Source: an uncultured bacterium (GTDB lineage: Bacteria; Cyanobacteriota; Vampirovibrionia; Gastranaerophilales; Gastranaerophilaceae). Taken from it: a stretch of 7,595 nucleotides of DNA. The notes beneath the pieces are model-generated. The model did no database searches. It had not been told where the DNA came from and was given only the letters and a program-made list of their open reading frames with translations. Made by a program: the position numbers and the translations under genes. The stretch spans positions 1 to 7,595 of the forward strand of contig URXH01000084.1 of NCBI GenBank assembly GCA_900551675.1. Direction: 5' to 3'. Within the stretch, counting starts at the first letter, position 1. Each line of letters begins with the position of its first letter. Below are positions 6,180 through 7,595 of the stretch, one piece after another.

Positions 6180-6215
6180 TCTATTCAACATATTAATCCT
6201 CCTGACTTTTTCTTT

Positions 6216-6244
6216 ATAATTTACGATTTTAAGATATTTGTCAA
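6216..6244 (-). promoter_or_regulatory. possible promoter of the pilin gene
   Basis: On the minus strand a consensus TTGACA (6244-6239) lies about 50 nt upstream of the ATG at 6191. The matching -10 is uncertain: AATTAT follows a 17-nt spacer, TAAATT a 15-nt one. The leader would then contain the AGGAGG site at 6203-6198. Confidence 0.4.
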
Positions 6245-6252
6245 TACTTGCC

Positions 6253-6281
6253 TTGACTTTTTAGCATGTCTTTTTTATCAT
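6253..6281 (+). promoter_or_regulatory. predicted promoter of tRNA-Cys
   Basis: TTGACT (6253-6258), a 17-nt spacer and TATCAT (6276-6281) precede the tRNA, with expected initiation about 8 nt before its first base. The -35 box lies back to back with the minus-strand TTGACA at 6244-6239, separated by 8 bp. Confidence 0.65.
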
Positions 6282-6296
6282 AGAAGAATAGGTTGA

Positions 6297-6367
6297 GGCG
6301 ACATGGCCAAGTGGTAAGGCAGGAGCCTGCAAAGCTCTTATCCCCAGTTCGAATCTGGGTGTCGCCT
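6297..6367 (+). tRNA. tRNA-Cys (anticodon GCA)
   Basis: A complete cloverleaf of 71 nt. Acceptor stem GGCGACA (6297-6303) pairs with TGTCGCC (6360-6366). D stem GCC/GGC (6306-6308, 6318-6320). Anticodon stem GGAGC/GCTCT around loop CTGCAAA, with anticodon GCA at 6329-6331. T stem CCCAG/CTGGG around TTCGAAT (6348-6354). The discriminator base is T at 6367, the expected U73 identity element for cysteinyl-tRNA synthetase. CCA is not encoded and must be added after transcription. A run of six T (6367-6372) follows and may aid termination. Confidence 0.97.
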
Positions 6368-6390
6368 TTTTTATTATTTTAGTTTTCTTA

Positions 6391-6426
6391 TTGACTATTG
6401 ACATAATCTTTATATACTGCTAAAAT
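6391..6426 (+). promoter_or_regulatory. two overlapping promoters of the TPM gene, one leaderless
   Basis: TTGACA (6398-6403) with a 17-nt spacer and TAAAAT (6421-6426) is near consensus and would start transcription at the ATG itself (6434). A second set, TTGACT (6391-6396) with a 16-nt spacer and TATACT (6413-6418), would start about 9 nt upstream. Neither transcript would have room for a Shine-Dalgarno site. Confidence 0.65.
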
Positions 6427-6433
6427 ACTTTGT

Positions 6434-7117
6434 ATGGTTAAGAAAAGTTGGTTATTTGTTTCAATTTTATTAGTTTTATTATCTGCAAGGGTTGATGCTA
6501 TTACGTTAAAATTTAATGGTTTTATTGCTGATGAAGCAAATCTTTTGTCCCCTGAAGTTGAAAACGACTTGAATATGACTTTATGGGATTTGCAGAAAAA
6601 ATCCGGCGCAGATTTAGTTGTAGTTACATTACCGTCATTAGACGGTAAGACGGTTGAAGATGTTGCACTTGATATCGGACGGTCTTATAAGCTCGGTGCT
6701 GCCGGTAAAAATAACGGAATGGTATATTTGACAGCATTAAATGAGAGAAGAATGCGTATAGAACAGGGTTTGGGACTTGAGAAAAAAATTAGTGTAAGTA
6801 CTCTTGAAAATATTATGAATAATGATATTTTGCCTTATTACAGACAGAATAATTATGAAAAAGGTATTAGAAGAGGTACTTATATTTTAGCTCAAACCGT
6901 TGCACAGGCAGAAGGTGTTGAAATCAAAAAGCAGGGTGTTTGTCCCTCTGCTCCATCTTCAAACACTTCAAGGACTGAACACATTCCGTGGTGGATTTGG
7001 CCGCTGGCAATAATAATGTCTATATTTTCTCCACGAAGAAGATTTCGTTCCAGCAGCTTCGGAGGTTTTGGCGGCGGCGGAGGTTTCGGCGGAAGCGGCT
7101 GTTCCGGAAGCTGGTAA
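6434..7117 (+). CDS. secreted TPM-domain protein (YgcG/Psb32-like)
   Basis: A 227-residue exported protein. Residues 1-22 form a signal peptide (MVKK, hydrophobic core, cleavage near VDA). A TPM domain (Pfam PF04536) spans about 28-160, beginning FNGFIADEANLLSPE and including the NNGMVYLTALNERRMRIEQGLGLE block (93-116). A hydrophobic segment at about 184-199 (PWWIWPLAIIMSIF) is followed by basic RRRFR, then the family's glycine-rich tail ending GSGCSGSW (207-227). The domain order suggests a membrane-anchored protein with the TPM domain outside the cytoplasm and the Gly-rich tail inside. Relatives include Psb32, involved in photosystem II repair; phosphatase activity is reported for some members, but the role here is unknown. 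The tail Cys223 is where relatives usually have Ala. Translation appears leaderless: no Shine-Dalgarno is present and a -10 box ends 7 nt before the ATG. It lies 63 nt ahead of a nucleotidyltransferase-like gene and may share its transcript. Confidence 0.88.
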   Translation: MVKKSWLFVSILLVLLSARVDAITLKFNGFIADEANLLSPEVENDLNMTLWDLQKKSGADLVVVTLPSLDGKTVEDVALDIGRSYKLGAAGKNNGMVYLTALNERRMRIEQGLGLEKKISVSTLENIMNNDILPYYRQNNYEKGIRRGTYILAQTVAQAEGVEIKKQGVCPSAPSSNTSRTEHIPWWIWPLAIIMSIFSPRRRFRSSSFGGFGGGGGFGGSGCSGSW

Positions 7118-7130
7118 AATTTAAAAACAG

Positions 7131-7168
7131 CAACGGAAGATATAAAAATTTTGATGAATATCAACGGA
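7131..7168 (+). repeat. CAACGGA direct repeat before the nucleotidyltransferase-like gene
   Basis: CAACGGA occurs at 7131-7137 and 7162-7168, each followed by an A-rich run; the second copy contains the start of the ribosome binding site. It may be a small local duplication or chance. Confidence 0.3.
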
Positions 7169-7180
7169 GAGGATAAAAAA

Positions 7181-7588
7181 ATGAAAAATTTGGACAATTT
7201 TATTGAAGAATTAAAAACGAAACTCGGTGATAACCTTGTTTCTGTTATCGCGTTCGGCTCAAAAGCAAATGTTGAAGATGCTAAAAATAATCTTAATTTA
7301 ATGATTGTTACAAATACTCTGAATGCTGAAAATCTTTATGAAATTTCAAAACCTGTTCAAAAGTGGGTAAAGGCAAAAAATCCTATTCCGGTTATTATGA
7401 ATAAAGAAGAATGGTATTCATCATTTGATGTTTATGCAATTGAGTATTCCGATATAAAAGACAATTATCGTATCATTTACGGAGAAGACTTAGTTCCTTC
7501 TATCCCTGTTAATAAATATTTTTTAAGGCTCCAGTGCGAATCAGAGTTGAAGAGTTTGTTATTAAAATATAAAAATAATTTCAAATAG
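7181..7588 (+). CDS. small nucleotidyltransferase-fold protein, probably catalytically dead
   Basis: 135 residues from the ATG at 7181, chosen because GGAGAGG (7166-7172) sits 8 nt before it; an in-frame TTG/ATG pair at 7151/7154 lacks such a site. VSVIAFGSKAN at 20-30 resembles the GS motif of the polymerase-beta nucleotidyltransferase fold. In active enzymes this is followed by a D-x-D metal-binding pair before a hydrophobic strand; here the equivalent place reads NNLNLMIV (36-43), with Asn at both Asp positions (37 and 39). The later EYSDIKDNYRIIYGEDL and LRLQCESELKSLLLKY segments resemble the C-terminal part of minimal nucleotidyltransferase-like proteins. The function is unknown; a binding or regulatory role without transfer activity is inference. 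The gene ends in TAG 7 bases before the window edge, so a longer ancestral C-terminus cannot be excluded. Confidence 0.65.
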   Translation: MKNLDNFIEELKTKLGDNLVSVIAFGSKANVEDAKNNLNLMIVTNTLNAENLYEISKPVQKWVKAKNPIPVIMNKEEWYSSFDVYAIEYSDIKDNYRIIYGEDLVPSIPVNKYFLRLQCESELKSLLLKYKNNFK

Positions 7589-7595
7589 ATACTTA

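Larger units (their letters stand above)
6138..6191 (-). other. separated prepilin leader: strong start site, 17-codon frame
   Basis: AGGAGG (6203-6198), a 6-nt spacer and ATG (6191-6189) form the best initiation site at this locus. They open MLNRKAFKCPPPDRIKL and then TAG at 6140-6138. MLNRKA followed by F is what a short prepilin leader before FTLAEV should look like, and KAF recurs at 5721-5713 directly at the core. I read this as the original 5' end of the pilin gene, now separated from it. With 11 or 8 C in the tract instead of 10, this frame would run without a stop into the pilin. Confidence 0.65.

Noticed and set aside
6171..6180. AAAAGCTTTT palindrome as an operator.
   Set aside because: A 10-bp AT-rich palindrome is expected by chance at this composition and it lies inside the translated leader, downstream of the start codon.
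6297..6367. tRNA-Cys as an integration site for a mobile element.
   Set aside because: No integrase gene and no repeat of the tRNA 3' end is present in the window; the repeat insert lies upstream on the other side of the promoter.
7586..7588. TAG of the last gene as a recoded codon.
   Set aside because: prfA (RF1, which reads TAG) is present and intact, and prfA, the DUF475 gene and the pilin gene themselves end in TAG, so it is an ordinary stop.

Overview
The window comes from an AT-rich bacterium, most likely of the non-photosynthetic cyanobacterial sister group (Vampirovibrionia / Gastranaerophilales type). This rests on the low GC and on the N-terminus of a pilin-like protein (FTLAEVLITLGIIGIVAAM, ending in a DNWEFKDDYP-type tail), a style abundant in that group. 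No 16S or marker tree is possible here, so the assignment is moderate-confidence inference. The order of genes looks chromosomal, not phage or plasmid.

Layout: (1) 33-1106 minus, a multi-spanning DUF475/TerC-like membrane protein. (2) 1107-1236, a 130-bp divergent promoter region. (3) 1237-5049 plus, a tightly packed translation operon prfA-ylxR-infB (release factor 1, YlxR RNA-binding protein, initiation factor IF2) with overlapping reading frames. The usual rimP/nusA upstream of ylxR and rbfA after infB are absent. (4) 5044-6191 minus, a type IV pilin-like gene that overlaps the end of infB tail to tail. Its mature domain occupies about 5044-5715. Its prepilin leader appears to be split by a roughly 458-bp insert (about 5722-6170) made of several palindromic repeat families, beginning with a run of ten C (ten G on the plus strand). 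(5) 6297-6367 plus, tRNA-Cys(GCA), whose promoter lies back to back with that of the pilin gene. (6) 6434-7117 plus, a secreted TPM-domain protein with a glycine-rich tail. (7) 7181-7588 plus, a small nucleotidyltransferase-fold protein whose catalytic Asp pair appears to be replaced by Asn.

The most striking locus is the pilin gene. A perfect Shine-Dalgarno and ATG at 6191 open a leader (MLNRKAF) that matches what should directly precede the FTLAEV core. The two halves are separated by the repeat insert, flanked by a near-identical 9-bp AAAGCKTTT duplication. The insert is open in the pilin frame from 6168 onward, yet the C10 tract puts the well-placed ATG one base out of frame: 11 (or 8) C would join it to the pilin. 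This has the form of a phase-variable (contingency) surface gene or of a recent frameshift/assembly error, and it can be tested. A second theme is leaderless expression: prfA and the TPM gene both carry a -10 box exactly 7 nt before their ATG and no usable Shine-Dalgarno, while other genes here have strong ones.
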